Origin: Bacteroidales bacterium
Lineage (GTDB): Bacteria; Bacteroidota; Bacteroidia; Bacteroidales; JAAUTT01
Assembly (NCBI GenBank): GCA_012031335.1
Contig: JAAUTT010000334.1
Span: 1-5,821 of the forward strand
Reading direction: 5' to 3'
Length of the DNA stretch: 5,821 bases
How positions within the stretch are numbered: position 1 is the stretch's first letter; every line of letters begins with the position of its first letter. The notes beneath the pieces were generated by a model. That model was not told the DNA's origin. It saw nothing but the letters and a program-made list of their open reading frames with translations, and searched no databases. This document shows, piece by piece, positions 1-5,821 of this stretch. The position numbers and the translations under genes are program-made.

Positions 1-29
1 GTACCTTATTAGTTATTTTATTAAGTTCT

Positions 30-472
30 CTAATTGATATTAAAATTGTGAACAATATAATCACAAGTAACCAAAAGAGACTTTTTTAATAATAACTCAT
101 TGTCTTCATTTGATTTAATTGCTTGCCAAAGAATCGCTCCGATTGCGTAAAATAAAAACAATAAAATCAACGCTGTAAATAGTCCAGGAATAAATTTAAA
201 TTTAATTATTACTCCTTTTCCACTTTTAGAAATTGTCCAGTTATGAAGTATTGAGGCAAGTATGTCTCAATAAAAGGGCGAAGCCTTGTCAAAGTAAATC
301 TTTGACTTTTAGCATCAGTCTTTCCGATCAATGGTCGATTCGAGGAGGATGTAAATGTGTTTGTCTTTGGGAAAAGCAAGTTTTCGGTATGATCCGTTTG
401 CCAATTTAATCTAGTCAACAAATCATTAGATACTGTGTCCGTTTCTATTAATATTTTCTTATAAGGTATCAA
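30..472 (-). pseudogene. Frameshifted small hypothetical protein with C-terminal membrane segment
   Basis: The first frame starts at a TTG (470-472, reading M-IPYKK) and stops at TAA 209-211 after 87 residues ending KVEKE. The -1 frame is open across the stop and runs on to TAG at 30-32. It reads GVIIKFKFIPG, then a hydrophobic stretch (LFTALILLFLFYAIGAILW) and a polar tail ending HNFNIN. The second frame has no ATG or GTG before the hydrophobic part. Adding one A to the four-A run at 216-219 joins both parts into 147 residues. The joined pattern (IPYKK start, a G-x(n)-F-x-L-x-R block, LP...G, I-K-F, then a hydrophobic part) resembles, from memory, small Bacteroidota proteins of unknown function. 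No function can be given. It could be a pseudogene, a sequencing error, programmed frameshifting, or just a short real ORF with a chance neighbour. The base composition is more A/T-rich than the operon, which suggests accessory DNA. Confidence 0.5.
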
Positions 473-767
473 TGTCTTTATTTTATTAAATAACCGCTAA
501 CAAGTTTATATCATTAATCACCCAAAATTTGCATTATACCTATCATTCATTTTGATTAGTAATAATAAAAATAACTGTAATAAAAAAAAGTAATATTGAT
601 GGGAACAACTATGTATGTGTTAAATATCAGGTTAAGTAGATTATAAGTTTGAAAAGGAGTAGCCATACTCTATAGCAAAGATATTTAAACCCAATACGAT
701 CAAATCCGATTGTAAGACCAGTGAATATCACCCGAAATTTTCATTTGGATTCGTTTTGGTTCTCTTA
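473..767. other. A/T-rich intergenic region without a supported gene
   Basis: These roughly 295 bases lie between the start of the broken small gene and the tRNA-Ser terminator. All frames I read carry frequent stops, and no protein-like stretch is visible. The region is strongly A/T-rich and holds an eight-A run at 582-589. The only possible signal is a weak minus-strand promoter-like pair at 676-704. It could hold the promoter of the 30-472 gene or be decayed DNA. Confidence 0.5.
676..704 (-). promoter_or_regulatory. Candidate Bacteroidota-type promoter upstream of the small gene
   Basis: On the minus strand TATCTTTG (676-683) matches the Bacteroidota -7 consensus TAnnTTTG. TTTG (701-704) lies 17 bases upstream, a little shorter than the usual -33 to -7 spacing. 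It would start a transcript with a leader of about 200 bases before the TTG start at 472. In such A/T-rich DNA this match may be chance. Confidence 0.2.
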
Positions 768-810
768 CCAAAAACAAAAACGAGCTGAAAATCAGAATAT
801 TTTCAGCTCG
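768..810 (-). terminator. Intrinsic terminator after tRNA-Ser
   Basis: The arms at 781-792 (cgagctgaaaat) and 799-810 (attttcagctcg) are perfectly complementary over 12 bp around a six-base loop. On the minus strand the stem is followed by TTTTTGTTTTTGG (768-780), a proper U-rich tail. It lies 26 bases past the tRNA 3' end and would end transcripts of the tRNA, and of the upstream operon if that reads through. The plus side has only a short T stretch after the stem, so plus-strand termination would be weak. Confidence 0.87.
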
Positions 811-835
811 TTTCATCTAAGTTCCTCATATAGAG

Positions 836-923
836 CGGAGAGAGTGGGATTCGAACCCACGATACCCTTTTGGAGTATACACACTTTCCAGGCGTGCTCC
901 TTCGACCACTCGGACATCTCTCC
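836..923 (-). tRNA. tRNA-Ser (anticodon GGA)
   Basis: The 88-base cloverleaf folds fully. The acceptor arms GGAGAGA (917-923) and TCTCTCC (837-843) pair over 7 bp, with discriminator G at 836. The anticodon stem is CACGC (892-896) with GTGTG (880-884). The loop CTGGAAA (885-891) has anticodon GGA at 887-889, which reads UCC and, by wobble, UCU. The T arm is GTGGG-TTCGAAT-CCCAC. The long variable arm pairs ATACTC with GGGTAT, the hallmark of a class II tRNA such as tRNA-Ser. The 3' CCA is not encoded (CTC follows the discriminator), so CCA must be added by the nucleotidyltransferase. It sits 91 bases after the ansA stop on the same strand, with a terminator behind it. Confidence 0.97.
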
Positions 924-940
924 TTTTTAGTCTGCTGCTT

Positions 941-985
941 AAGTCCCTCTTGTATTCAAGTCCCCTTGAGGGGGTTTAGGGGTAA
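941..985. repeat. G/C-rich REP-like intergenic element
   Basis: On the plus strand this stretch contains aagtcccc-ttga-ggggg followed by tttaggggtaaa. CCCC (962-965) can pair with GGGG (970-973), and a second GGGG at 979-982 offers an alternative partner. An imperfect direct copy, aagtccctctt, lies at 941-951. From memory, closely similar aagtcccc...ttagggg motifs recur between genes in many Bacteroidota genomes, so this may be one copy of a dispersed palindromic repeat. The window holds only this copy, so repeat status cannot be shown here. No U-run follows on the minus strand, so it is a poor intrinsic terminator for ansA. Confidence 0.4.
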
Positions 986-992
986 AGCGTCG

Positions 993-1000
993 CAAAAATA
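993..1000 (-). promoter_or_regulatory. Candidate -7 promoter element for tRNA-Ser
   Basis: TATTTTTG on the minus strand fully matches the Bacteroidota -7 consensus TAnnTTTG. It lies just past the ansA stop and about 70 bases before the tRNA 5' end. No good TTTG -33 box stands at the expected distance, which falls within the end of ansA. If active, it would give the tRNA a promoter independent of the operon. Confidence 0.3.
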
Positions 1001-1014
1001 CAAAATTTTAGCAA

Positions 1015-2058
1015 TTATAAGGTATCTGCTAAACTAATTTCTCCCCGTAACGAGAGATTCATATGGGCTACTATTTCCGAGTAGCTGTATTCCTCACCTA
1101 ATAAGTACATTAGCTTGGCAATAGCAGCCTCGGTGGTAATATCAAAACCACTCAGCACACCAACCCGTTTCAGGTCCTTGCTTGTTGAGTATTTACCCAT
1201 TTCAACATGTCCCGAGTTGCATTGCGTAACATTCAGTACAATCACTCCTTTATTTATCGCCTTTTCAATGCGGGATACAAACCATCCTAAATTCGGGGCG
1301 TTACCGTTTCCAAAGGTTTCGATGATGAGCCCTCTTAAATTTTCTATGTTTACGATCGCATCAATATAATTCTCACGCATTCCCGGGAATATTTTTAAAA
1401 TGGCAATATTTTTATTCAAACGGGTATGGATCTTTAATTGCTCATCTTTATCAGGATAATGAATTGCCTGGGTATTATATTTTATATGAATTCCTGTTTG
1501 TGCCAGTGCAGGGTAGTTAAACGACTTAAAAGCATTGAAATTTTCAGCGCTGTTCTTAGTGGTGCGGTTCCCGCGGAATAAACTGTTTTCAAAATAAACA
1601 CACACCTCCGGTACACTGGGTAATCCTCCTTTATATGCGGCAGCAATTTCAATCGAAGTAATCAGGTTATCTTTTCCGTCGGTACGTAAGTCGCTGATTG
1701 GTAGCTGCGAACCAGTAAATATTACCGGCTTGCTTAACCCTTCGAGCATAAAGCTCAGGGCCGATGCCGTATAAGCCATGGTATCGGTGCCGTGCAAGAT
1801 CACAAAGCCACTGTAAAAGTCGTAGTTATCGCGGATTATCACTGCCAGTTGTACCCACACATCGGGGTTTATATTCGACGAATCTAGCGGTGGATCAAAC
1901 TGGATGGCCGATAATTTGTGTCCCAGTTTTCTCAGTTCAGGCACTTCATTTTCAATCTGGTGAAAATTGAAAGGATCAAGGGCTCCTGTTTCAGGATTTA
2001 GCATCATCCCGATTGTTCCACCGGTATAAATTATCAGTATGGATTTCCGGTTTTCCAT
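1015..2058 (-). CDS. ansA: Type I L-asparaginase
   Basis: This cytoplasmic amidohydrolase converts L-asparagine to L-aspartate and ammonia. Its 347 residues fit the type I family (E. coli AnsA is about 338). The N-terminal TGGTIG motif at 12-17 carries the nucleophilic Thr12. Asp59-Ser60 are the likely substrate-binding pair. HGTDTM at 89-94 gives the second catalytic Thr91 and Asp92. FTGSQLP is at 114-120, and RGNRTTK at 162-168 provides the likely catalytic Lys168. There is no signal peptide, which fits the cytoplasmic type I enzyme rather than the periplasmic type II. The ATG directly abuts the TAG stop of the tatD gene (TAGATG), so translation is probably coupled. It is the last protein gene of the run, and no clear terminator follows before the tRNA gene. 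Family assignment is firm; glutamine side activity cannot be judged. Confidence 0.96.
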   Translation of the reverse strand: MENRKSILIIYTGGTIGMMLNPETGALDPFNFHQIENEVPELRKLGHKLSAIQFDPPLDSSNINPDVWVQLAVIIRDNYDFYSGFVILHGTDTMAYTASALSFMLEGLSKPVIFTGSQLPISDLRTDGKDNLITSIEIAAAYKGGLPSVPEVCVYFENSLFRGNRTTKNSAENFNAFKSFNYPALAQTGIHIKYNTQAIHYPDKDEQLKIHTRLNKNIAILKIFPGMRENYIDAIVNIENLRGLIIETFGNGNAPNLGWFVSRIEKAINKGVIVLNVTQCNSGHVEMGKYSTSKDLKRVGVLSGFDITTEAAIAKLMYLLGEEYSYSEIVAHMNLSLRGEISLADTL

Positions 2059-2832
2059 CTAATTCCTGATATTAAAAAGCTTCAAGGCATTCGCTGTCGT
2101 AATATCGGCCAATTCTTCCATACGCATATTTTTTGTTTCTGCCAGTTTATGGCAAACATAGGTTACAAATGCACTTTCGTTCCGTTCGCCTCTTTTGGGA
2201 ACAGGCGTGAGATATGGCGAATCGGTTTCCAGAATGATATGTTCGGGCGACACCAACGCCAGGGTATCTTTAAGCTTCGCATTTTTATAGGTAAGTACAC
2301 CGCCAATACCCAGTTTAAAACCATGGCGGATAATCATTTCGGCCTGTTCTATGGGTCCCGAAAAAGCATGAAACACTCCTGTAAGTGAGGTGTTTTTATA
2401 ATCTTTGAGCACATCCATAATGGGTTGGAACGAATCGCGGCAGTGAATTACAACAGGAAGATTTTTTGTCAAAGCGAAGTCGAGCTGAAAACGGAAGGCT
2501 TCAATCTGCTCCTTAAGATACGTTTTATCCCAGTAAAGGTCAATGCCTATTTCTCCTATGGCTATAAAAGGGGCCTTATCAAAATATCCGAGTATGGCAT
2601 CCAGCTCTTTTTTGTAGTCTGCTTTTACAGAAGTTGGATGCATCCCCAGCATGGGAAAGCAATTTTCAGGAAATTGGGAACATACTTTCAGCAGGGGATT
2701 TATCGATTCCAGATCGATATTGGGGAGAAACATATATTTCACTCCCTGGTTAACTGCCCTGGATACTGCCTGGGGCAGGTCGGTGTCAAACTCGGGCAGG
2801 TAAAGGTGTGTATGTGTATCAACAAGAATCAT
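2059..2832 (-). CDS. tatD: TatD-family metal-dependent hydrolase/DNase
   Basis: This is a 257-residue member of the TatD (YcfH/TatD) branch of the amidohydrolase superfamily, a TIM-barrel enzyme that normally binds two divalent metals. The ligands are all present: His7 and His9 in the DTHTHL motif, Glu94 in GEIGIDLYW, His130 in VVIHCRD, His155 in VFHAFSG, and Asp204 in ETDSPYLTP. GMHP at 63-66 is also typical. Characterised relatives are 3'-5' exonucleases or DNases acting on single-stranded DNA or RNA; the substrate of this one cannot be read from sequence. The start at ATG 2830-2832 puts the first metal motif right at the N-terminus, as is usual. It lies 8 bases after the dprA stop and touches ansA. 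Being next to dprA may hint at a DNA-processing role, but that is inference. Confidence 0.95.
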   Translation of the reverse strand: MILVDTHTHLYLPEFDTDLPQAVSRAVNQGVKYMFLPNIDLESINPLLKVCSQFPENCFPMLGMHPTSVKADYKKELDAILGYFDKAPFIAIGEIGIDLYWDKTYLKEQIEAFRFQLDFALTKNLPVVIHCRDSFQPIMDVLKDYKNTSLTGVFHAFSGPIEQAEMIIRHGFKLGIGGVLTYKNAKLKDTLALVSPEHIILETDSPYLTPVPKRGERNESAFVTYVCHKLAETKNMRMEELADITTANALKLFNIRN

Positions 2833-2840
2833 AGTATCTT

Positions 2841-4004
2841 TTAATTTATCAGCCGGTATATTTTCCCTGGCAAACTTTTGATTAAGCCTTTAAACTCAAG
2901 CTGCAGCAGTAAGGGAGATAATCTGCTTACCGGCCAGTCTATTCGCAGGCACATTATATCAATCATCAGGTTGTTTTCTTCCCTTAAAAGATCTATAACC
3001 AATTGTTCTTCTTCGGTTAAGTTCTGAAAAAGACTCATCTGTCTCGGTTCCGACCTGGTTGAATCCCAACCCATCAAATATTCCAGGTCTTCCACCGATT
3101 CTATCATGGCGGCTTTATTGTTTTTAATCAGCTTGTTGCATCCCTTGGACCAGTCGTCGTTTACCCTTCCCGGAAAGGCAAAAACATCGCGGTTATAGGA
3201 GTTTGCAAGATCGGCTGTAATCAGGGCGCCACCTTCTATACCCGACTCTGCAACAATGGTAGCATCAGCCAGTCCGGCAATAATCCGGTTTCGCTTGATG
3301 AAATTGTTGCGTTCGGGGGTAATTTCGCTGGTAAAGTCGGTTACCAGGGCTCCGTTATTGACTATTTCTTTAGCCGTATTCCTGTGAACGGCGGGGTAAA
3401 GCGTGGATAAACCATGCGCAAGGACGGCCACTGTCGGAACATGATTTTTGAGGGAAGCCCTGTGAGCGCATATATCAATTCCATAAGCAAGGCCGCTTAC
3501 AATTATAAGTTCCTTATGTCGTGAAGCCAGATCGGAAACAAGTTTGGTACAGAATTCCTTGCCGTAGTCGGTAGCATTGCGGGTGCCAACAATGCTGATC
3601 ACTTTCTCTTTATTGAATTCTACATTTCCTTTGCAGAAAAGCATAATGGGTGCATCAGGGCATTGTTTCAGTCGAACAGGATAATCGTCGTCGAGGTAAA
3701 AGTGATATCGTATATCGAATTTTCTGATAAACTCAATTTCTGCTTCCGCTTTTTCGAGGTTCTGATGTTTGGTGATTACTTCCGCAAGCGTAGTCCCGAT
3801 GCCGGGTATCTTGATAAGATTTTTCTTTTTCTCTTTAAAAACAGCTTCAATGCTTCCTGTGTAAGCAATCAATTTCTTGGCAATTATACTGCCTATCCCC
3901 GGAATCTGGCTTATTCCTATTTTATACCTGAGAAGATCGTCGGTAATTGACACAGCCTTTTGATTATCGGGAGATATTGAGTTCTCTGGCAAGTTGGTCA
4001 ACAT
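2841..4004 (-). CDS. dprA: DNA-processing protein DprA/Smf
   Basis: DprA binds single-stranded DNA and loads RecA during uptake and recombination of transforming DNA. It is also widespread in bacteria not known to be competent. The order of parts is complete. Two helix-hairpin-helix motifs occur at 33-45 (QIPGIG...) and 65-77 (KIPGIG...). The Rossmann-like core follows with IVGTRNATDYG (138-148), SGLAYGID (170-177), VLAHGLSTLYP (194-204), RNRIIAGLADATIVAES (238-254) and GGALITA (258-264). A C-terminal winged-helix-like part lies at about 325-387. The ATG at 4004 makes the gene overlap the upstream gene by 41 bases and adds 17 residues unlike the family N-terminus. A GTG at 3951-3953, 10 bases after the upstream stop, would begin VSITDDLLRYKIG and fits the family better. 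Ser200 stands where related proteins, as I recall them, often have Asp. Function is clear, the start is not. Confidence 0.94.
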   Translation of the reverse strand: MLTNLPENSISPDNQKAVSITDDLLRYKIGISQIPGIGSIIAKKLIAYTGSIEAVFKEKKKNLIKIPGIGTTLAEVITKHQNLEKAEAEIEFIRKFDIRYHFYLDDDYPVRLKQCPDAPIMLFCKGNVEFNKEKVISIVGTRNATDYGKEFCTKLVSDLASRHKELIIVSGLAYGIDICAHRASLKNHVPTVAVLAHGLSTLYPAVHRNTAKEIVNNGALVTDFTSEITPERNNFIKRNRIIAGLADATIVAESGIEGGALITADLANSYNRDVFAFPGRVNDDWSKGCNKLIKNNKAAMIESVEDLEYLMGWDSTRSEPRQMSLFQNLTEEEQLVIDLLREENNLMIDIMCLRIDWPVSRLSPLLLQLEFKGLIKSLPGKIYRLIN

Positions 4005-4437
4005 CTTTTTTATTTAAAATACTGATACTAACAGGCGCATATTTGGCGATACCCCTGGCTGTTTTCTGATAAATGATCAGGTATTTATTGAAACCTCCAA
4101 ACTTTTTTACAATTTCGGCTTTATGAAATTCCTGTTTGTTTATCTCAATGGAACTTTGCTCGCTCGATAGCGGTCTCAGAGAAAAATACCGGATAATTAT
4201 TTTGGATGAGTTATTATTAAAATAGATATAATTGGCATCGCGCAGATAGCCTGTAGCGTAATATAACACATACAGCAAAGCAGCTGCTCCCGCATAGTAA
4301 TTTCGTTCTAAACCAAGAACAGGTTGCTTAAAATATGTTGTTGTATAAAGAAAAACCCAAAAAAGCACCAGAAGAAACAGAAATAATAACTTTTGCAATT
4401 GAATTCTGATTCTGCTTTTTTGGGTGTCGATAATCAT
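3964..4437 (-). CDS. Small two-helix membrane protein, function unknown
   Basis: I do not recognise this 157-residue protein. A basic N-terminus (QKSRIRIQLQK) leads into a hydrophobic helix at about 17-36. A short loop and a second helix at about 48-65 follow. The remaining 90 or so residues are soluble and alternate in a beta-rich way (SKIIIRYFSLRP..., KYLIIYQK) and end in a probable helix (NKKDVDQLARELN). This two-helix hairpin plus small beta domain recalls membrane-anchored PH-like (bPH) proteins, but the match is by shape only. The basic start suggests that both ends face the cytoplasm. The ATG overlaps the proline dehydrogenase stop as ATGA, so it is probably translated by coupling. Its end overlaps the ORF of dprA in another frame. 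The tight packing supports it as a real gene. Confidence 0.8.
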   Translation of the reverse strand: MIIDTQKSRIRIQLQKLLFLFLLVLFWVFLYTTTYFKQPVLGLERNYYAGAAALLYVLYYATGYLRDANYIYFNNNSSKIIIRYFSLRPLSSEQSSIEINKQEFHKAEIVKKFGGFNKYLIIYQKTARGIAKYAPVSISILNKKDVDQLARELNISR

Positions 4438-5603
4438 ACTTTTATTTTTCTTCTGTTGAGTTCTTTAGTTATCAAACGTAACTCCCTCCCGGTTTGACCG
4501 GCCACCGAGGTATTTTCTTCGGCACGCCTTATCAGGTAAGGCAGTACTTCGCGTACCGGACCATATGGGATATATTTTGCAACATTATAACCGGCTGCAG
4601 CCAGATTAAAGCTCAGGTGATCGCTCATACCCAGCAGTTGCGAGAAAAATATCCTGTTGTCTCCCGGTTGGAGTTTGTTTTCAGCCATCAAATTTACAAG
4701 ATATTCGCAACTTTGCTCATTATGGGTACCCGAAAATAACGAAACGATGTCTATATTTTCAACACAAAGTTTCTGTGCCCCGTCATATCCGTCATCACTG
4801 CCTGCTTTATCGGGATAAATGGGAGAGGGGTAACCCTTTTCGGCAGCTCTTCTTCTTTCTCTTTCCATGTAAGCTCCCCTTACAAGTTTAACGCCGGGTT
4901 TATATCCTGTTATGCGTGCTTCGGCTATCAGATCGCGCAGGTAATCAAGCCTGTCCCATCGGTACATCTGAAGGGTAATAAAAACAATGGCGTTTTCCTT
5001 GTTGTACTTTTTCATAAGTTCAACAGTGGTGTCATCCACAATCTTCAGGTAGGAGTGGTCCTCAGCATCAATCAGAATGCGGATGTTATTGTCAAAAGCC
5101 TTTTTACACAGAATGTCAAGCCGGTTTTTAAAGTCAGCTACTTCTTTCTTTTCATTGTCCGAAAGTATTTCGCCTGAGCTGACTTTCACAAGAAGTTCCT
5201 CACGGGCAAGAGCTGAGGGTTTAAATACCGTGTAGGCAATGTTTTTATTTTGAGCGGCCAGTTCAATCGAGTAGGATATTTCGTTTAAAACATGCTGAAA
5301 TGCAGCTTCCGACTCCTGGCATTCCGAAGAATAATCGAGAATAGAATAAACTTTGAATTTTGTAAGATTATTGGCCAGGGGCAAACACTCGTCAAGGGTT
5401 ATTCCACCGCAGAATTGTTTATAGATAGTGGGTTTTATAGCCCAATTTATAGGAAGGTGCAGTTTATTGCAGAAATTAATGAAATGTTTCCCCGTCTTCA
5501 CAAGCTTTGGCGAAGCTATCATGCTGAAAAGCCAGTATGCTTTCTTAAGTTCATGGTTACTTCGGTATGCAAAAGCTATTTCAGTATTTTCAAAATTTAT
5601 CAT
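4434..5603 (-). CDS. Proline dehydrogenase (FAD-dependent, monofunctional)
   Basis: This enzyme oxidises L-proline to 1-pyrroline-5-carboxylate with FAD and passes electrons to the respiratory chain, the first step of proline breakdown. From ATG 5601-5603 it is 389 residues, a single-domain form without the P5C dehydrogenase half of PutA. The TIM-barrel signatures are seen: DAED at 179-182, KLVRGAYMERE at 239-249, SGTHN at 291-295, and YGPVREVLPYLIRRAEENTS at 347-366. In the last motif Tyr356 and Arg359-Arg360 are the expected proline-binding residues. A TTG at 5625-5627 would add eight residues. I prefer the ATG because the protein then begins MINFENTEIAF, which fits the family, and because that TTG lies inside a promoter-like box. 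The gene heads the five-gene run and overlaps the next gene by 4 bases. No P5C dehydrogenase gene is in view. Confidence 0.95.
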   Translation of the reverse strand: MINFENTEIAFAYRSNHELKKAYWLFSMIASPKLVKTGKHFINFCNKLHLPINWAIKPTIYKQFCGGITLDECLPLANNLTKFKVYSILDYSSECQESEAAFQHVLNEISYSIELAAQNKNIAYTVFKPSALAREELLVKVSSGEILSDNEKKEVADFKNRLDILCKKAFDNNIRILIDAEDHSYLKIVDDTTVELMKKYNKENAIVFITLQMYRWDRLDYLRDLIAEARITGYKPGVKLVRGAYMERERRRAAEKGYPSPIYPDKAGSDDGYDGAQKLCVENIDIVSLFSGTHNEQSCEYLVNLMAENKLQPGDNRIFFSQLLGMSDHLSFNLAAAGYNVAKYIPYGPVREVLPYLIRRAEENTSVAGQTGRELRLITKELNRRKIKV

Positions 5604-5624
5604 GGCATTTAAAATTGTTTGGCT

Positions 5625-5632
5625 CAAAATTA
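5625..5632 (-). promoter_or_regulatory. Candidate -7 promoter element for the operon
   Basis: TAATTTTG on the minus strand fits the Bacteroidota -7 consensus TAnnTTTG. It ends 21 bases before the ATG of proline dehydrogenase, so transcription would begin about 15 bases before the start codon. A good -33 TTTG is not seen; TTTC about 16 bases upstream is the nearest. If real, the box rules out the upstream TTG as start codon, since that TTG would not be within the mRNA. Confidence 0.4.
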
Positions 5633-5821
5633 GGATGCCAACGCAATAGAAATGCTGAAATTCATCAGGTGCAGAGTATGAAAGATATCATGTTGTAAAT
5701 AAAAAATGGCAATTTTAAGTATAAAGAGAGGAAAATATTATTTGCCGTTTTTAATAAAAATTGCCTTTGTCCGCAAGGATTCTTTAAAGAAGAAATTTAC
5801 TGCCGATACCTGACTATGCCA
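5633..5821. other. Intergenic sequence at the window edge
   Basis: No gene is supported here. On the minus strand a frame is open from the window edge for 27 codons to TAA at 5738-5740 (ending IFIKNGK). It could be the tail of an upstream gene, but I do not recognise it and it may be chance. A 9-bp inverted repeat, ggcaatttt (5708-5716) and aaaattgcc (5757-5765), has a 40-base spacer and is followed on the minus strand by a T-rich stretch (ATTTTTTATTT). It is at most a weak terminator. Confidence 0.3.

Noticed and set aside
491..511. Sequence ccgctaacaagtttata resembling one end of an integron attC-like or dispersed repeat
   Set aside because: No matching inverted partner (GTTAGCGG on the same strand) is found nearby and there is no integrase or cassette array, so only a short resemblance remains.
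721..930. Plus-strand frame of 69 residues containing RVGFEPTIPF
   Set aside because: It is the antisense reading of the tRNA-Ser gene and its terminator. The RVGFEPT-type string is a well-known false protein signature from the complement of tRNA T arms.
992..1012. Imperfect A/T hairpin (gcaaaaat / attttagc) right after the ansA stop as a terminator
   Set aside because: The stem is A/T-rich with an A-A mismatch and no U-run follows on the minus strand.
2425..2844. Plus-strand frame of 139 residues opposite tatD
   Set aside because: It is a shadow of a gene with all metal ligands conserved on the other strand; its translation shows no recognisable motif.
3663..3950. Plus-strand frame of 95 residues opposite dprA
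   Set aside because: It lies wholly opposite the well-conserved helix-hairpin-helix region of dprA and has no recognisable features.
5292..5649. Plus-strand frames opposite the start of proline dehydrogenase
   Set aside because: They mirror a clear enzyme gene and show no domain-like pattern or own start context.
5738..5821. Partial upstream gene on the minus strand ending at TAA 5738-5740
   Set aside because: Only 27 codons are visible and the peptide is not recognisable; a chance open frame is just as likely.

Overview
The window looks like chromosomal DNA of a Bacteroidota bacterium, probably of the Bacteroidales/Marinilabiliales type. This is inferred from the protein flavour (DprA with two N-terminal helix-hairpin-helix motifs, short monofunctional proline dehydrogenase, type I asparaginase), A/T-rich start regions without clear Shine-Dalgarno sequences, octamers matching the Bacteroidota -7 promoter consensus TAnnTTTG, a tRNA gene with no encoded CCA, and a G-rich intergenic repeat of a kind I recall from this phylum. 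Every gene I can support is on the minus strand, so the text below follows transcription from high to low coordinates.

Right part (5603 to 1015): a tightly packed run of five genes. They encode FAD-dependent proline dehydrogenase, a small two-helix membrane protein of unknown function, DprA/Smf, a TatD-family metal-dependent hydrolase and type I L-asparaginase (ansA). The junctions are a 4-base ATGA overlap, a 41-base overlap (or a 10-base gap if the later GTG start of dprA is used), an 8-base gap and a directly abutting TAG|ATG. This strongly suggests one transcription unit with translational coupling. A TAATTTTG box just upstream of the proline dehydrogenase ATG is the best promoter candidate. 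The products are biochemically mixed: proline and asparagine breakdown, ssDNA handling or recombination, and nuclease/hydrolase.

Middle part (1014 to 768): after the asparaginase stop there is no convincing terminator. There is a G/C-rich repeat-like element, then a tRNA-Ser(GGA) gene, then a strong intrinsic terminator with a perfect 12-bp stem and U-rich tail. The tRNA may therefore be read partly from the operon, although a TATTTTTG box just after ansA could be its own promoter.

Left part (767 to 1): visibly more A/T-rich, about 295 bases without a gene, then a small gene that appears broken. One frame encodes 86 residues and a second frame continues with a hydrophobic, membrane-like C-terminal part. 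Restoring one A in a run of four joins them into a 147-residue protein resembling small Bacteroidota proteins of unknown function. No mobile element, CRISPR array or convincing new system is visible. This is mostly an ordinary housekeeping region; the frameshifted gene, the tRNA/operon junction and the start-site questions are the points most worth checking.
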